A stretch of DNA of 64,000 nucleotides from Plasmopara viticola (lineage: Eukaryota; Oomycota; Peronosporomycetes; Peronosporales; Peronosporaceae). Under the pieces are notes generated by a model. The model saw nothing but the letters and a program-made list of their open reading frames with translations, ran no database searches and had not been told where the DNA came from. The stretch's first letter is position 1, and every line of letters begins with the position of its first letter. Positions 44,129 to 57,171 of this stretch are shown here, piece after piece. The translations under genes were made by a program, and so were the position numbers. The DNA lies in assembly GCA_001695595.3 (NCBI GenBank), contig MBPM02000007.1, forward strand, positions 1,784,380 through 1,848,379. Reading direction: 5' to 3'.

Positions 44129-44214
44129 TGGTATCTGTGGGGTTTGAACCCACGCAGACTGGCATGTCTAGCGGATCTTAAGTCCGCCCCCTTAGACCAC
44201 TCGGGCAAGATACC
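44129..44214 (-). tRNA. tRNA-Leu-TAA: tRNA-Leu (anticodon UAA)
   Basis: This is an intact 86-nt copy. Confidence 0.92.
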
Positions 44215-44553
44215 TCGCTTACGTCTATATCACTCAAGCTTTAAAATCGCACTATTATATAGCGACATTGTATTATATTTTATGCACTACAATATGCCGT
44301 AACTGGTTGTCAGCTCAGCAATTGAAAGCCCGCACCACTAATTCACAACAATATGCTTTAAGAAGCCTTTCTTTTGACCGTGCTGGCAACTTAGTTATTC
44401 TATGGGACCTGTTTCGGCGAACTCAATATATATTACATCAAAGTGCGATACGAGCACAAATTACCAAAAGCATATAGCAGCAACGACAATAGCTTTTTGT
44501 TTTGCGACAAAAAATCGTGTGCTGCGAATACTTGAACGATGATAAGTACGATG

Positions 44554-44638
44554 TGGTAATTGCGGGTTTGAACTCACGCACACTGGCATGTCTAGCGGAT
44601 CTTAAGTCCGCCCCCTTAGACCACTCGGGCAAGATACC
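44554..44638 (-). pseudogene. tRNA-Leu-like, late B class
   Basis: This 85-nt copy has one base fewer in the 3' T strand. Confidence 0.72.
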
Positions 44639-44942
44639 TTATTTACGTCAAGATCACTCAAGCTTTAAAAACGCGACTTTATATAGCGACATTGTATTTC
44701 AGTTTATGCACTACAATATGCCGTAGCTAGTTGCCAGCTCAGCAATTGAAAGCCCCGCATCACTTGTTCACAACTATATGCTTGAGAAGGCTTCCTTTTG
44801 ATCGTGGCGAAAATTAGTTGATATATGGGACCTGCTTCGGAAAGTCCAAATTATTTTACCACAAAGTGCGATCCGAGTATAAATTACAAACAACATATAG
44901 CAGCAACGACCATTGCTTTCTTTGTTTTGCGAAAATAAACCG

Positions 44943-45028
44943 TGGTATCTGTGGGGTTTGAACCCACGCAGACTGGCATGTCTAGCGGATCTTAAGTCCG
45001 CCCCCTTAGACCACTCGGGCAAGATACC
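44943..45028 (-). tRNA. tRNA-Leu-TAA: tRNA-Leu (anticodon UAA)
   Basis: This intact copy has the tatctctc flank marker. Confidence 0.92.
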
Positions 45029-45368
45029 TCGCTTACGTCTATATCTCTCAAGCTTCAAAAAACGCACCTATTATATAGCGACATTGTATTATATTTTATG
45101 CACTACAATATGCCGTAACTGGTTGTCAGCTCAGCAATTGAAAGCCCGCACCACTAATTCACAACAATATGCTTTAAGAAGCCTTTCTTTTGACCGTGCT
45201 GGCAACTTAGTTATTCTATGGGACCTGTTTCGGCGAACTCAATATATATTACATCAAAGTGCGATACGAGCACAAATTACCAAAAGCATATAGCAGCAAC
45301 GACAATAGCTTTTTGTTTTGCGACAAAAATCGTGTGCTGCGAATACTTGAACGATGATAAGTACGATG

Positions 45369-45454
45369 TGGTAATTGCGGGGTTTGAACTCACGCACACT
45401 GGCATGTCTAGCGGATCTTAAGTCCGCCCCCTTAGACCACTCGGGCAAGATACC
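45369..45454 (-). pseudogene. tRNA-Leu-like, late B class
   Basis: This 86-nt copy is as the model. Confidence 0.72.
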
Positions 45455-45757
45455 TTATTTACGTCAAGATCACTCAAGCTTTAAAACGCGACTTTATATA
45501 GCGACATTGTATTTCAGTTTATGCACTACAATATGCCGTAGCTAGTTGCCAGCTCAGCAATTGAAAGCCCCGCATCACTTGTTCACAACTATATGCTTGA
45601 GAAGGCTTCCTTTTGATCGTGGCGAAAATTAGTTGATATATGGGACCTGCTTCGGAAAGTCCAAATTATTTTACCACAAAGTGCGATCCGAGTATAAATT
45701 ACAAACAACATATAGCAGCAACGACCATTGCTTTCTTTGTTTTGCGAAAATAAACCG

Positions 45758-45843
45758 TGGTATCTGTGGGGTTTGAACCCACGCAGACTGGCATGTCTAG
45801 CGGATCTTAAGTCCGCCCCCTTGGACCACTCGGGCAAGATACC
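45758..45843 (-). tRNA. tRNA-Leu-TAA: tRNA-Leu (anticodon UAA)
   Basis: This intact copy has the D-loop variant TCCAAG. Confidence 0.92.
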
Positions 45844-46182
45844 TCGCTTACGTCTATATCACTCAAGCTTCAAAATCGCTCCTATTATATAGCGACATTG
45901 TATTATATTTTATGCACTACAATATGCCGTAACTGGTTGTCAGCTCAGCAATTGAAAGCCCGCACCACTAATTCACAACAATATGCTTTAAGAAGCCTTT
46001 CTTTTGACCGTGCTGGCAACTTAGTTATTCTATGGGACCTGTTTCGGCGAACTCAATATATATTACATCAAAGTGCGATACGAGCACAAATTACCAAAAG
46101 CATATAGCAGCAACGACAATAGCTTTTTGTTTTGCGACAAAAATCGTGTGCTGCGAATACTTGAACGATGATAAGTACGATG

Positions 46183-46268
46183 TGGTAATGGCGGGGTTTG
46201 AACTCACGCACACTGGCATGTCTAGCGGATCTTAAGTCCGCCCCCTTAGACCACTCGGGCAAGATACC
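46183..46268 (-). pseudogene. tRNA-Leu-like, late B class, third acceptor mismatch
   Basis: The 3' acceptor strand is CATTACC, as at 40485. Confidence 0.72.
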
Positions 46269-46572
46269 TTATTTACGTCAAGATCACTCAAGCTTTAAAA
46301 ACGCGACTTTATATAGCGACATTGTATTTCAGTTTATGCACTACAATATGCCGTAGCTAGTTGCCAGCTCAGCAATTGAAAGCCCCGCATCACTTGTTCA
46401 CAACTATATGCTTGAGAAGGCTTCCTTTTGATCGTGGCGAAAATTAGTTGATATATGGGACCTGCTTCGGAAAGTCCAAATTATTTTACCACAAAGTGCG
46501 ATCCGAGTATAAATTACAAACAACATATAGCAGCAACGACCATTGCTTTCTTTGTTTTGCGAAAATAAACCG

Positions 46573-46658
46573 TGGTATCTGTGGGGTTTGAACCCACGCA
46601 GACTGGCATGTCTAGCGGATCTTAAGTCCGCCCCCTTAGACCACTCGGGCAAGATACC
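46573..46658 (-). tRNA. tRNA-Leu-TAA: tRNA-Leu (anticodon UAA)
   Basis: This intact copy has the caagattc flank marker (46681). Confidence 0.92.
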
Positions 46659-46998
46659 TCGCTTACGTCTATATCACTCAAGATTCAAAATCGCACCTAT
46701 TATATAGCGACATTGTATTATATTTTATGCACTACAATATGCCGTAACTGGTTGTCAGCTCAGCAATTGAAAGCCCGCACCACTAATTCACAACAATATG
46801 CTTTAAGAAGCCTTTCTTTTGACCGTGCTGGCAACTTAGTTATTCTATGGGACCTGTTTCGGCGAACTCAATATATATTACATCAAAGTGCGATACGAGC
46901 ACAAATTACCAAAAGCATATAGCAGCAACGACAATAGCTTTTTGTTTTGCGACAAAAAATCGTGTGCTGCGAATACTTGAACGATGATAAGTACGATG

Positions 46999-47083
46999 TG
47001 GTAATTGCGGGTTTGAACTCACGCACACTGGCATGTCTAGCGGATCTTAAGTCCGCCCCCTTAGACCACTCGGGCAAGATACC
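46999..47083 (-). pseudogene. tRNA-Leu-like, late B class
   Basis: This 85-nt copy has one base fewer in the 3' T strand. Confidence 0.72.
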
Positions 47084-47386
47084 TTATTTACGTCAAGATC
47101 ACTCAAGCTTTAAAACGCGACTTTATATAGCGACATTGTATTTCAGTTTATGCACTACAATATGCCGTAGCTAGTTGCCAGCTCAGCAATTGAAAGCCCC
47201 GCATCACTTGTTCACAACTATATGCTTGAGAAGGCTTCCTTTTGATCGTGGCGAAAATTAGTTGATATATGGGACCTGCTTCGGAAAGTCCAAATTATTT
47301 TACCACAAAGTGCGATCCGAGTATAAATTACAAACAACATATAGCAGCAACGACCATTGCTTTCTTTGTTTTGCGAAAATAAACCG

Positions 47387-47472
47387 TGGTATCTGTGGGG
47401 TTTGAACCCACGCAGACTGGCATGTCTAGCGGATCTTAAGTCCGCCCCCTAAGACCACTCGGGCAAGATACC
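47387..47472 (-). tRNA. tRNA-Leu-TAA: tRNA-Leu (anticodon UAA)
   Basis: This intact copy has a private D-loop change (TCTTAG) and the tatctctc flank marker. Confidence 0.88.
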
Positions 47473-47813
47473 TCGCTTACGTCTATATCTCTCAAGCTTC
47501 AAAAAACGCACCTATTATATAGCGACATTGTATTATATTTTATGCACTACAATATGCCGTAACTGGTTGTCAGCTCAGCAATTGAAAGCCCGCACCACTA
47601 ATTCACAACAATATGCTTTAAGAAGCCTTTCTTTTGACCGTGCTGGCAACTTAGTTATTCTATGGGACCTGTTTCGGCGAACTCAATATATATTACATCA
47701 AAGTGCGATACGAGCACAAATTACCAAAAGCATATAGCAGCAACGACAATAGCTTTTTGTTTTGCGACAAAAAATCGTGTGCTGCGAATACTTGAACGAT
47801 GATAAGTACGATG

Positions 47814-47898
47814 TGGTAATTGCGGGTTTGAACTCACGCACACTGGCATGTCTAGCGGATCTTAAGTCCGCCCCCTTAGACCACTCGGGCAAGATACC
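47814..47898 (-). pseudogene. tRNA-Leu-like, late B class
   Basis: This 85-nt copy has one base fewer in the 3' T strand. Confidence 0.72.
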
Positions 47899-48202
47899 TT
47901 ATTTACGTCAAGATCACTCAAGCTTTAAAACGCGACTTTTATATAGCGACATTGTATTTCAGTTTATGCACTACAATATGCCGTAGCTAGTTGCCAGCTC
48001 AGCAATTGAAAGCCCCGCATCACTTGTTCACAACTATATGCTTGAGAAGGCTTCCTTTTGATCGTGGCGAAAATTAGTTGATATATGGGACCTGCTTCGG
48101 AAAGTCCAAATTATTTTACCACAAAGTGCGATCCGAGTATAAATTACAAACAACATATAGCAGCAACGACCATTGCTTTCTTTGTTTTGCGAAAATAAAC
48201 CG

Positions 48203-48288
48203 TGGTATCTGTGGGGTTTGAACCCACGCAGACTGGCATGTCTAGCGGATCTTAAGTCCGCCCCCTTAGACCACTCGGGCAAGATACC
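48203..48288 (-). tRNA. tRNA-Leu-TAA: tRNA-Leu (anticodon UAA)
   Basis: This is an intact 86-nt copy. Confidence 0.92.
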
Positions 48289-48627
48289 TCGCTTACGTCT
48301 ATATCACTCAAGCTTTAAAATCGCACTATTATATAGCGACATTGTATTATATTTTATGCACTACAATATGCCGTAACTGGTTGTCAGCTCAGCAATTGAA
48401 AGCCCGCACCACTAATTCACAACAATATGCTTTAAGAAGCCTTTCTTTTGACCGTGCTGGCAACTTAGTTATTCTATGGGACCTGTTTCGGCGAACTCAA
48501 TATATATTACATCAAAGTGCGATACGAGCACAAATTACCAAAAGCATATAGCAGCAACGACAATAGCTTTTTGTTTTGCGACAAAAAATCGTGTGCTGCG
48601 AATACTTGAACGATGATAAGTACGATG

Positions 48628-48713
48628 TGGTAATTGCGGGGTTTGAACTCACGCACACTGGCATGTCTAGCGGATCTTAAGTCCGCCCCCTTAGACCACT
48701 CGGGCAAGATACC
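48628..48713 (-). pseudogene. tRNA-Leu-like, late B class
   Basis: This 86-nt copy is as the model. Confidence 0.72.
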
Positions 48714-49016
48714 TTATTTACGTCAAGATCACTCAAGCTTTAAAAACGCGACTTTATATAGCGACATTGTATTTCAGTTTATGCACTACAATATGCCGTA
48801 GCTAGTTGCCAGCTCAGCAATTGAAAGCCCGCATCACTTGTTCACAACTATATGCTTGAGAAGGCTTCCTTTTGATCGTGGCGAAAATTAGTTGATATAT
48901 GGGACCTGCTTCGGAAAGTCCAAATTATTTTACCACAAAGTGCGATCCGAGTATAAATTACAAACAACATATAGCAGCAACGACCATTGCTTTCTTTGTT
49001 TTGCGAAAATAAACCG

Positions 49017-49102
49017 TGGTATCTGTGGGGTTTGAACCCACGCAGACTGGCATGTCTAGCGGATCTTAAGTCCGCCCCCTTAGACCACTCGGGCAAGATA
49101 CC
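49017..49102 (-). tRNA. tRNA-Leu-TAA: tRNA-Leu (anticodon UAA)
   Basis: This intact copy has the caagattc flank marker (49125). Confidence 0.92.
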
Positions 49103-49442
49103 TCGCTTACGTCTATATCACTCAAGATTCAAAATCGCACCTATTATATAGCGACATTGTATTATATTTTATGCACTACAATATGCCGTAACTGGTTGTC
49201 AGCTCAGCAATTGAAAGCCCGCACCACTAATTCACAACAATATGCTTTAAGAAGCCTTTCTTTTGACCGTGCTGGCAACTTAGTTATTCTATGGGACCTG
49301 TTTCGGCGAACTCAATATATATTACATCAAAGTGCGATACGAGCACAAATTACCAAAAGCATATAGCAGCAACGACAATAGCTTTTTGTTTTGCGACAAA
49401 AAATCGTGTGCTGCGAATACTTGAACGATGATAAGTACGATG

Positions 49443-49528
49443 TGGTAATTGCGGGGTTTGAACTCACGCACACTGGCATGTCTAGCGGATCTTAAGTCCG
49501 CCCCCTTAGACCACTCGGGCAAGATACC
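49443..49528 (-). pseudogene. tRNA-Leu-like, late B class
   Basis: This 86-nt copy is as the model. Confidence 0.72.
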
Positions 49529-49832
49529 TTATTTACGTCAAGATCACTCAAGCTTTAAAAACGCGACTTTATATAGCGACATTGTATTTCAGTTTATGCA
49601 CTACAATATGCCGTAGCTAGTTGCCAGCTCAGCAATTGAAAGCCCCGCATCACTTGTTCACAACTATATGCTTGAGAAGGCTTCCTTTTGATCGTGGCGA
49701 AAATTAGTTGATATATGGGACCTGCTTCGGAAAGTCCAAATTATTTTACCACAAAGTGCGATCCGAGTATAAATTACAAACAACATATAGCAGCAACGAC
49801 CATTGCTTTCTTTGTTTTGCGAAAATAAACCG

Positions 49833-49918
49833 TGGTATCTGTGGGGTTTGAACCCACGCAGACTGGCATGTCTAGCGGATCTTAAGTCCGCCCCCTTAGA
49901 CCACTCGGGCAAGATACC
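49833..49918 (-). tRNA. tRNA-Leu-TAA: tRNA-Leu (anticodon UAA)
   Basis: This intact copy has the tatctctc flank marker. Confidence 0.92.
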
Positions 49919-50259
49919 TCGCTTACGTCTATATCTCTCAAGCTTCAAAAAACGCACCTATTATATAGCGACATTGTATTATATTTTATGCACTACAATA
50001 TGCCGTAACTGGTTGTCAGCTCAGCAATTGAAAGCCCGCACCACTAATTCACAACAATATGCTTTAAGAAGCCTTTCTTTTGACCGTGCTGGCAACTTAG
50101 TTATTCTATGGGACCTGTTTCGGCGAACTCAATATATATTACATCAAAGTGCGATACGAGCACAAATTACCAAAAGCATATAGCAGCAACGACAATAGCT
50201 TTTTGTTTTGCGACAAAAAATCGTGTGCTGCGAATACTTGAACGATGATAAGTACGATG

Positions 50260-50345
50260 TGGTAATTGCGGGGTTTGAACTCACGCACACTGGCATGTCT
50301 AGCGGATCTTAAGTCCGCCCCCTTAGACCACTCGGGCAAGATACC
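50260..50345 (-). pseudogene. tRNA-Leu-like, late B class
   Basis: This 86-nt copy is as the model. Confidence 0.72.
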
Positions 50346-50650
50346 TTATTTACGTCAAGATCACTCAAGCTTTAAAAACGCGACTTTTATATAGCGACAT
50401 TGTATTTCAGTTTATGCACTACAATATGCCGTAGCTAGTTGCCAGCTCAGCAATTGAAAGCCCCGCATCACTTGTTCACAACTATATGCTTGAGAAGGCT
50501 TCCTTTTGATCGTGGCGAAAATTAGTTGATATATGGGACCTGCTTCGGAAAGTCCAAATTATTTTACCACAAAGTGCGATCCGAGTATAAATTACAAACA
50601 ACATATAGCAGCAACGACCATTGCTTTCTTTGTTTTGCGAAAATAAACCG

Positions 50651-50736
50651 TGGTATCTGTGGGGTTTGAACCCACGCAGACTGGCATGTCTAGCGGATCT
50701 TAAGTCCGCCCCCTTAGACCACTCGGGCAAGATACC
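50651..50736 (-). tRNA. tRNA-Leu-TAA: tRNA-Leu (anticodon UAA)
   Basis: This is an intact 86-nt copy. Confidence 0.92.
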
Positions 50737-51074
50737 TCGCTTACGTCTATATCACTCAAGCTTTAAAATCGCACTTTATATAGCGACATTGTATTATATT
50801 TTATGCACTACAATATGCCGTAACTGGTTGTCAGCTCAGCAATTGAAAGCCCGCACCACTAATTCACAACAATATGCTTTAAGAAGCCTTTCTTTTGACC
50901 GTGCTGGCAACTTAGTTATTCTATGGGACCTGTTTCGGCGAACTCAATATATATTACATCAAAGTGCGATACGAGCACAAATTACCAAAAGCATATAGCA
51001 GCAACGACAATAGCTTTTTGTTTTGCGACAAAAAATCGTGTGCTGCGAATACTTGAACGATGATAAGTACGATG

Positions 51075-51160
51075 TGGTAATTGCGGGGTTTGAACTCACG
51101 CACACTGGCATGTCTAGCGGATCTTAAGTCCGCCCCCTTAGACCACTCGGGCAAGATACC
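51075..51160 (-). pseudogene. tRNA-Leu-like, late B class
   Basis: This 86-nt copy is as the model. Confidence 0.72.
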
Positions 51161-51463
51161 TTATTTACGTCAAGATCACTCAAGCTTTAAAAACGCGACT
51201 TTATATAGCGACATTGTATTTCAGTTTATGCACTACAATATGCCGTAGCTAGTTGCCAGCTCAGCAATTGAAAGCCCGCATCACTTGTTCACAACTATAT
51301 GCTTGAGAAGGCTTCCTTTTGATCGTGGCGAAAATTAGTTGATATATGGGACCTGCTTCGGAAAGTCCAAATTATTTTACCACAAAGTGCGATCCGAGTA
51401 TAAATTACAAACAACATATAGCAGCAACGACCATTGCTTTCTTTGTTTTGCGAAAATAAACCG

Positions 51464-51549
51464 TGGTATCTGTGGGGTTTGAACCCACGCAGACTGGCAT
51501 GTCTAGCGGATCTTAAGTCCGCCCCCTTAGACCACTCGGGCAAGATACC
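51464..51549 (-). tRNA. tRNA-Leu-TAA: tRNA-Leu (anticodon UAA)
   Basis: This intact copy has the caagattc flank marker (51572). Confidence 0.92.
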
Positions 51550-51888
51550 TCGCTTACGTCTATATCACTCAAGATTCAAAATCGCACCTATTATATAGCG
51601 ACATTGTATTATATTTTATGCACTACAATATGCCGTAACTGGTTGTCAGCTCAGCAATTGAAAGCCCGCACCACTAATTCACAACAATATGCTTTAAGAA
51701 GCCTTTCTTTTGACCGTGCTGGCAACTTAGTTATTCTATGGGACCTGTTTCGGCGAACTCAATATATATTACATCAAAGTGCGATACGAGCACAAATTAC
51801 CAAAAGCATATAGCAGCAACGACAATAGCTTTTTGTTTTGCGACAAAAATCGTGTGCTGCGAATACTTGAACGATGATAAGTACGATG

Positions 51889-51974
51889 TGGTAATGGCGG
51901 GGTTTGAACTCACGCACACTGGCATGTCTAGCGGATCTTAAGTCCGCCCCCTTAGACCACTCGGGCAAGATACC
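51889..51974 (-). pseudogene. tRNA-Leu-like, late B class, third acceptor mismatch
   Basis: The 3' acceptor strand is CATTACC, as at 40485 and 46183. Confidence 0.72.
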
Positions 51975-52278
51975 TTATTTACGTCAAGATCACTCAAGCT
52001 TTAAAAACGCGACTTTATATAGCGACATTGTATTTCAGTTTATGCACTACAATATGCCGTAGCTAGTTGCCAGCTCAGCAATTGAAAGCCCCGCATCACT
52101 TGTTCACAACTATATGCTTGAGAAGGCTTCCTTTTGATCGTGGCGAAAATTAGTTGATATATGGGACCTGCTTCGGAAAGTCCAAATTATTTTACCACAA
52201 AGTGCGATCCGAGTATAAATTACAAACAACATATAGCAGCAACGACCATTGCTTTCTTTGTTTTGCGAAAATAAACCG

Positions 52279-52364
52279 TGGTATCTGTGGGGTTTGAACC
52301 CACGCAGACTGGCATGTCTAGCGGATCTTAAGTCCGCCCCCTTAGACCACTCGGGCAAGATACC
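52279..52364 (-). tRNA. tRNA-Leu-TAA: tRNA-Leu (anticodon UAA)
   Basis: This intact copy has the caagattc flank marker (52387). Confidence 0.92.
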
Positions 52365-52704
52365 TCGCTTACGTCTATATCACTCAAGATTCAAAATCGC
52401 ACCTATTATATAGCGACATTGTATTATATTTTATGCACTACAATATGCCGTAACTGGTTGTCAGCTCAGCAATTGAAAGCCCGCACCACTAATTCACAAC
52501 AATATGCTTTAAGAAGCCTTTCTTTTGACCGTGCTGGCAACTTAGTTATTCTATGGGACCTGTTTCGGCGAACTCAATATATATTACATCAAAGTGCGAT
52601 ACGAGCACAAATTACCAAAAGCATATAGCAGCAACGACAATAGCTTTTTGTTTTGCGACAAAAAATCGTGTGCTGCGAATACTTGAACGATGATAAGTAC
52701 GATG

Positions 52705-52790
52705 TGGTAATTGCGGGGTTTGAACTCACGCACACTGGCATGTCTAGCGGATCTTAAGTCCGCCCCCTTAGACCACTCGGGCAAGATACC
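52705..52790 (-). pseudogene. tRNA-Leu-like, late B class
   Basis: This 86-nt copy is as the model. Confidence 0.72.
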
Positions 52791-53094
52791 TTATTTACGT
52801 CAAGATCACTCAAGCTTTAAAAACGCGACTTTATATAGCGACATTGTATTTCAGTTTATGCACTACAATATGCCGTAGCTAGTTGCCAGCTCAGCAATTG
52901 AAAGCCCCGCATCACTTGTTCACAACTATATGCTTGAGAAGGCTTCCTTTTGATCGTGGCGAAAATTAGTTGATATATGGGACCTGCTTCGGAAAGTCCA
53001 AATTATTTTACCACAAAGTGCGATCCGAGTATAAATTACAAACAACATATAGCAGCAACGACCATTGCTTTCTTTGTTTTGCGAAAATAAACCG

Positions 53095-53180
53095 TGGTAT
53101 CTGTGGGGTTTGAACCCACGCAGACTGGCATGTCTAGCGGATCTTAAGTCCGCCCCCTTGGACCACTCGGGCAAGATACC
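53095..53180 (-). tRNA. tRNA-Leu-TAA: tRNA-Leu (anticodon UAA)
   Basis: This intact copy has D-loop variant TCCAAG. Confidence 0.92.
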
Positions 53181-53520
53181 TCGCTTGCGTCTATATCACT
53201 CAAGCTTTAAAATCGCACCTATTATATAGCGACATTGTATTATATTTTATGCACTACAATATGCCGTAACTGGTTGTCAGCTCAGCAATTGAAAGCCCGC
53301 ACCACTAATTCACAACAATATGCTTTAAGAAGCCTTTCTTTTGACCGTGCTGGCAACTTAGTTATTCTATGGGACCTGTTTCGGCGAACTCAATATATAT
53401 TACATCAAAGTGCGATACGAGCACAAATTACCAAAAGCATATAGCAGCAACGACAATAGCTTTTTGTTTTGCGACAAAAAATCGTGTGCTGCGAATACTT
53501 GAACGATGATAAGTACGATG

Positions 53521-53604
53521 TGGTAATTGGGGTTTGAACTCACGCACACTGGCATGTCTAGCGGATCTTAAGTCCGCCCCCTTAGACCACTCGGGCAAGA
53601 TACC
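53521..53604 (-). pseudogene. tRNA-Leu-like, late B class, 2-nt deletion
   Basis: This 84-nt copy has the same attggggttt deletion as 43742. Confidence 0.72.
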
Positions 53605-53908
53605 TTATTTACGTCAAGATCACTCAAGCTTTAAAAACGCGACTTTATATAGCGACATTGTATTTCAGTTTATGCACTACAATATGCCGTAGCTAGTTGC
53701 CAGCTCAGCAATTGAAAGCCCCGCATCACTTGTTCACAACTATATGCTTGAGAAGGCTTCCTTTTGATCGTGGCGAAAATTAGTTGATATATGGGACCTG
53801 CTTCGGAAAGTCCAAATTATTTTACCACAAAGTGCGATCCGAGTATAAATTACAAACAACATATAGCAGCAACGACCATTGCTTTCTTTGTTTTGCGAAA
53901 ATAAACCG

Positions 53909-53993
53909 TGGTATCTGTGGGGTTTGAACCCACGCAGACTGGCATGTCTAGCGGATCTTAAGTCCGCCCCCTTGACCACTCGGGCAAGATACC
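53909..53993 (-). tRNA. tRNA-Leu-TAA: tRNA-Leu (anticodon UAA), D loop one base short
   Basis: This 85-nt copy has D loop GAGTGGTCAA; all stems are intact. Confidence 0.75.
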
Positions 53994-54333
53994 TCGCTTA
54001 CGTCTATATCACTCAAGCTTCAAAATCGCACCTATTATATAGCGACATTGTATTATATTTTATGCACTACAATATGCCGTAACTGGTTGTCAGCTCAGCA
54101 ATTGAAAGCCCGCACCACTAATTCACAACAATATGCTTTAAGAAGCCTTTCTTTTGACCGTGCTGGCAACTTAGTTATTCTATGGGACCTGTTTCGGCGA
54201 ACTCAATATATATTACATCAAAGTGCGATACGAGCACAAATTACCAAAAGCATATAGCAGCAACGACAATAGCTTTTTGTTTTGCGACAAAAAATCGTGT
54301 GCTGCGAATACTTGAACGATGATAAGTACGATG

Positions 54334-54419
54334 TGGTAATTGCGGGGTTTGAACTCACGCACACTGGCATGTCTAGCGGATCTTAAGTCCGCCCCCTTAG
54401 ACCACTCGGGCAAGATACC
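54334..54419 (-). pseudogene. tRNA-Leu-like, late B class
   Basis: This 86-nt copy is as the model. Confidence 0.72.
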
Positions 54420-54723
54420 TTATTTACGTCAAGATCACTCAAGCTTTAAAACGCGACTTTTATATAGCGACATTGTATTTCAGTTTATGCACTACAATAT
54501 GCCGTAGCTAGTTGCCAGCTCAGCAATTGAAAGCCCCGCATCACTTGTTCACGACTATATGCTTGAGAAGGCTTCCTTTTGATCGTGGCGAAAATTAGTT
54601 GATATATGGGACCTGCTTCGGAAAGTCCAAATTATTTTACCACAAAGTGCGATCCGAGTATAAATTACAAACAACATATAGCAGCAACGACCATTGCTTT
54701 CTTTGTTTTGCGAAAATAAACCG

Positions 54724-54809
54724 TGGTATCTGTGGGGTTTGAACCCACGCAGACTGGCATGTCTAGCGGATCTTAAGTCCGCCCCCTTAGACCACTCGGG
54801 CAAGATACC
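54724..54809 (-). tRNA. tRNA-Leu-TAA: tRNA-Leu (anticodon UAA)
   Basis: This intact copy has private changes in the 5' flank (tatgtctttatcac). Confidence 0.92.
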
Positions 54810-55149
54810 TCGCTTATGTCTTTATCACTCAAGTTTCAAAATCGCACCTATTATATAACGACATTGTATTATATTTTATGCACTACAATATGCCGTAACT
54901 GGTTGTCAGCTCAGCAATTGAAAGCCCGCACCACTAATTCACAACAATATGCTTTAAGAAGCTTTTCTTTTGACCGTGCTGGCAACTTAGTTATTCTATG
55001 GGACCTGTTTCGGCGAACTCATTATATATTACATCAAAGTGCGATACGAGCACAAATTACCAAAAGCATATAGCAGCAACGACAATAGCTTTTTGTTTTG
55101 CGACAAAAAATCGTGTGCTGCGAATACTTGAACGATGATAAGTACGATG

Positions 55150-55234
55150 TGGTAATTGCGGGTTTGAACTCACGCACACTGGCATGTCTAGCGGATCTTA
55201 AGTCCGCCCCCTTAGACCACTCGGGCAAGATACC
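55150..55234 (-). pseudogene. tRNA-Leu-like, late B class
   Basis: This 85-nt copy has one base fewer in the 3' T strand. Confidence 0.72.
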
Positions 55235-55538
55235 TTATTTACGTCAAGATCACTCAAGCTTTAAAACGCGACTTTTATATAGCGACATTGTATTTCAGTT
55301 TATGCACTACAATATGCCGTAGCTAGTTGCCAGCTCAGCAATTGAAAGCCCCGCATCACTTGTTCACGACTATATGCTTGAGAAGGCTTCCTTTTGATCG
55401 TGGCGAAAATTAGTTGATATATGGGACCTGCTTCGGAAAGTCCAAATTATTTTACCACAAAGTGCGATCCGAGTATAAATTACAAACAACATATAGCAGC
55501 AACGACCATTGCTTTCTTTGTTTTGCGAAAATAAACCG

Positions 55539-55624
55539 TGGTATCTGTGGGGTTTGAACCCACGCAGACTGGCATGTCTAGCGGATCTTAAGTCCGCCCC
55601 CTTAGACCACTCGGGCAAGATACC
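55539..55624 (-). tRNA. tRNA-Leu-TAA: tRNA-Leu (anticodon UAA)
   Basis: This intact copy has a B-like 5' flank (aaaacgcgacttttat), as at 40063 and 60433. Confidence 0.92.
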
Positions 55625-55963
55625 TCGCTTACGTCTATATCACTCAAGCTTTAAAAACGCGACTTTTATATAGCGACATTGTATTGTATTTTATGCACTA
55701 CAATATGCCGTAACTGGTTGTCAGCTCAGCAATTGAAAGCCCGCACCACTAATTCACAACAATATGCTTTAAGAAGCCTTTCTTTTGACCGTGCTGGCAA
55801 CTTAGTTATTCTATGGGACCTGTTTCGGCGAACTCAATATATATTACATCAAAGTGCGGTACGAGCACAAATTACCAAAAGCATATAGCAGCAACGACAA
55901 TAGCTTTTTGTTTGCGACAAAAAATCGTGTGCTGCGAATACTTGAACGATGATAAGTACGATG

Positions 55964-56049
55964 TGGTAATTGCGGGGTTTGAACTCACGCACACTGGCAT
56001 GTCTAGCGGATCTTAAGTCCGCCCCCTTAGACCACTCGGGCAAGATACC
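55964..56049 (-). pseudogene. tRNA-Leu-like, late B class
   Basis: This 86-nt copy is as the model. Confidence 0.72.
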
Positions 56050-56354
56050 TTATTTACGTCAAGATCACTCAAGCTTTAAAAACGCGACTTTTATATAGCC
56101 ACATTGTATTTCACTATATGCACTACAATATGCCGTAGCTAGTTGCCAGCTCAGCAATTGAAAGCCCCGCATCACTTGTTCACAACTATATGCTTGAGAA
56201 GGCTTCCTTTTGATCGTGGCGAAAACTAGTTAATATATGGGACCTGCTTCGGAAAGTCCAAATTATTTTACCACAAAGTGCGATCCGAGTATAAATTACA
56301 AACAACATATAGCAGCAACGACCATTGCTTTCTTTGTTTTGCGAAAATAAACCG

Positions 56355-56440
56355 TGGTATCTGTGGGGTTTGAACCCACGCAGACTGGCATGTCTAGCGG
56401 ATCTTAAGTCCGCCCCCTTGGACCACTCGGGCAAGATACC
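56355..56440 (-). tRNA. tRNA-Leu-TAA: tRNA-Leu (anticodon UAA)
   Basis: This intact copy has D-loop variant TCCAAG and the caagattc flank marker (56463). Confidence 0.92.
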
Positions 56441-56780
56441 TCGCTTACGTCTATATCACTCAAGATTCAAAATCGCACCTATTATATAGCGACATTGTAT
56501 TATATTTTATGCACTACAATATGCCGTAACTGGTTGTCAGCTCAGCAATTGAAAGCCCGCACCACTAATTCACAACAATATGCTTTAAGAAGCCTTTCTT
56601 TTGACCGTGCTGGCAACTTAGTTATTCTATGGGACCTGTTTCGGCGAACTCAATATATATTACATCAAAGTGCGATACGAGCACAAATTACCAAAAGCAT
56701 ATAGCAGCAACGACAATAGCTTTTTGTTTTGCGACAAAAAATCGTGTGCTGCGAATACTTGAACGATGATAAGTACGATG

Positions 56781-56866
56781 TGGTAATTACGGGGTTTGAA
56801 CTCACGCACACTGGCATGTCTAGCGGATCTTAAGTCCGCCCCCTTAGACCACTCGGGCAAGATACC
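56781..56866 (-). pseudogene. tRNA-Leu-like, late B class
   Basis: The last T-stem base is U instead of C (CCCGT), a change seen again at 60857, 61673 and 62480. Confidence 0.72.
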
Positions 56867-57171
56867 TTATTTACGTCAAGATCACTCAAGCTTTAAAAAC
56901 GCGACTTTTATATAGCGACATTGTATTTCAGTTTATGCACTACAATATGCCGTAGCTAGTTGCCAGCTCAGCAATTGAAAGCCCCGCATCACTTGTTCAC
57001 AACTATATGCTTGAGAAGGCTTCCTTTTGATCGTGGCGAAAATTAGTTGATATATGGGACCTGCTTCGGAAAGTCCAAATTATTTTACCACAAAGTGCGA
57101 TCCGAGTATAAATTACAAACAACATATAGCAGCAACGACCATTGCTTTCTTTGTTTTGCGAAAATAAACCG